Shown piece by piece: positions 47,778 to 48,430 of a stretch of DNA of 48,430 bases. Position 1 is the first letter of the stretch. Each line of letters starts with the position of its first letter. The stretch comes from Oscillospiraceae bacterium. GTDB taxonomy: Bacteria > Bacillota > Clostridia > Oscillospirales > Oscillospiraceae. The DNA lies in assembly GCA_017409205.1 (NCBI GenBank), contig JAFQTF010000052.1:1-48430 (forward strand), written 5' to 3'. Under the pieces are notes generated by a model. That model did no database searches and was not told the DNA's origin. It saw nothing but the letters and a program-made list of their open reading frames with translations. A program made the position numbers and the translations under genes.

Positions 47778-48430
47778 ATGGAAATTCGCTACGAAAAGCA
47801 CTGGAGCGGTCACCTGAACCGCGAAATGGAATTCAAGGTCTATGGCCACAGCGGCAAGCCTGTTCTGTTCATCCCCTGCCAGGCCGGTCGTTTCTGGGAC
47901 TTTGAAGGCTTTAACATGGACAAGACCTGGGCTCCCTGGATCGAATCCGGTCAGGTAATGGTGTTCTCCTGTGACTCCATCGACAACGAAGCCTGGGCTG
48001 CTCTGGGCGCTGACAAGCGCTGGCGTATCGAGAACCATGAGAAGTGGTTCAACTACATCACCACCGAGCTGGTTCCCGCCATCAACCACATCGCAGGCAC
48101 TGCCAACGGCTTCCATCAGGGCATCATGACCTTCGGCGCTTCCATGGGTGCCATGCACGCCGCCAACCTGTACTACCGCCGTCCCGACCTGTTCGACAGC
48201 TGCTTCGCCATCTCCGGTCTGTACGACAACAAGGAGTTCTTCGGCGACTACTGCGATGACCTGGTCTACAACAACTGCCCCGCCTTCTATCTGGCCAACA
48301 TGCCCGAGGATCACTTCTACATGGATATGTACCGCAGCCAGAAGAGCCTGATCGTCATCGGTCAGGGTGCCTGGGAGGAGCCCCTGCTGGAGTCCACCCG
48401 GATGCTGGATACCGTCTGCTGCCGCAAGGG
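47778..48430 (+). CDS. Esterase-family alpha/beta hydrolase, cut by window edge
   Basis: 217 codons are visible and the frame stays open to the end. Nucleophile elbow TFGASMGAMHAANLYYRRPDLF, with the Ser of G-A-S-M-G. It is a cytoplasmic esterase-fold protein like the one before, with low similarity to it. The Shine-Dalgarno (AGGAG) is about 14 nt from the ATG, longer than usual. Third-position GC is very high and codon choice is highly biased, as in uxaC and glnS, suggesting high expression. Confidence 0.82.
   Translation, partial: MEIRYEKHWSGHLNREMEFKVYGHSGKPVLFIPCQAGRFWDFEGFNMDKTWAPWIESGQVMVFSCDSIDNEAWAALGADKRWRIENHEKWFNYITTELVPAINHIAGTANGFHQGIMTFGASMGAMHAANLYYRRPDLFDSCFAISGLYDNKEFFGDYCDDLVYNNCPAFYLANMPEDHFYMDMYRSQKSLIVIGQGAWEEPLLESTRMLDTVCCRK

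Noticed and set aside
1-48430. tRNA, rRNA, CRISPR array, transposase or phage genes
   Set aside because: None was recognised on reading; no repeat-spacer pattern or transposase motif (DDE, Tyr or Ser recombinase) was seen.

Overview
The window looks like chromosome from an anaerobic, spore-forming member of the Clostridia, probably an Oscillospirales/Ruminococcaceae-type gut bacterium. The evidence is a gram-positive PolC replicase, the sporulation pair spoIIGA-sigE, anaerobic-type enzymes and regulators (NrdG activase, Rex, FeoAB, Fe-S IspG), strong Shine-Dalgarno sites, and moderately high GC. The taxon is inferred from gene content; no rRNA is present. I see no tRNA, rRNA, CRISPR array, insertion sequence or prophage. 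Nearly all genes form short operons with recognisable sigma-A promoters (mostly 17-bp spacers) and clean hairpin terminators.

Layout. 1-1930: end of a KDG kinase gene and uxaC (glucuronate catabolism), separated by a long inverted repeat. 2020-2352: small membrane protein. 2452-5101, minus strand: AbrB-like protein, PLP methionine-gamma-lyase-family enzyme, EamA transporter. 5111-7496, minus strand: TIGR04255 protein, two related tiny membrane proteins flanking a YugP-type zinc peptidase, and a MESH1-like HD hydrolase. 7710-13331: AI-2E-family permease, a convergent Mbeg1-like hydrolase, then a BlaI/M56-peptidase pair with two tandem operators, and an HD hydrolase. 13383-20407, minus strand: Na/Pi cotransporter; PAP2-nrdG-dut operon; feoA-feoB-Cys-rich protein with DtxR/IdeR-like sites; GIY-YIG protein. 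20526-25144: pncB plus a membrane protein, a thioesterase pair, a DUF11 protein and a uridine phosphorylase. 25249-26679: Na+/alanine-type symporter.

26829-37510 (minus strand) is the conserved Firmicute cluster pyrH-frr-uppS-cdsA-dxr-rseP-ispG-polC. It joins pyrimidine nucleotide supply, ribosome recycling, undecaprenyl and phospholipid synthesis, MEP-pathway isoprenoids, intramembrane proteolysis and replication. Divergent from it is glnS, followed by a DUF975 tandem pair with a third membrane protein. After these comes a visibly AT-rich patch of tiny genes (41577-42430), including a zinc-ribbon reading frame separated by one stop codon from a membrane segment in the same frame.

42498-46635 (minus strand) carries an ECF sigma/anti-sigma pair with an apparent autoregulatory promoter, rex, and spoIIGA-sigE. 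The window ends with two tandem esterase-fold genes on the plus strand, the second cut by the window edge.

No large unknown multigene system stands out. The most interesting leads are the tiny paralogous membrane proteins around the YugP peptidase, the two-operator BlaI/M56 locus with an unrecognised sensor domain, the split zinc-ribbon/membrane gene, and several palindromic promoter elements with no obvious regulator. Gene identities come from reading the translations against known families. No database search was run.
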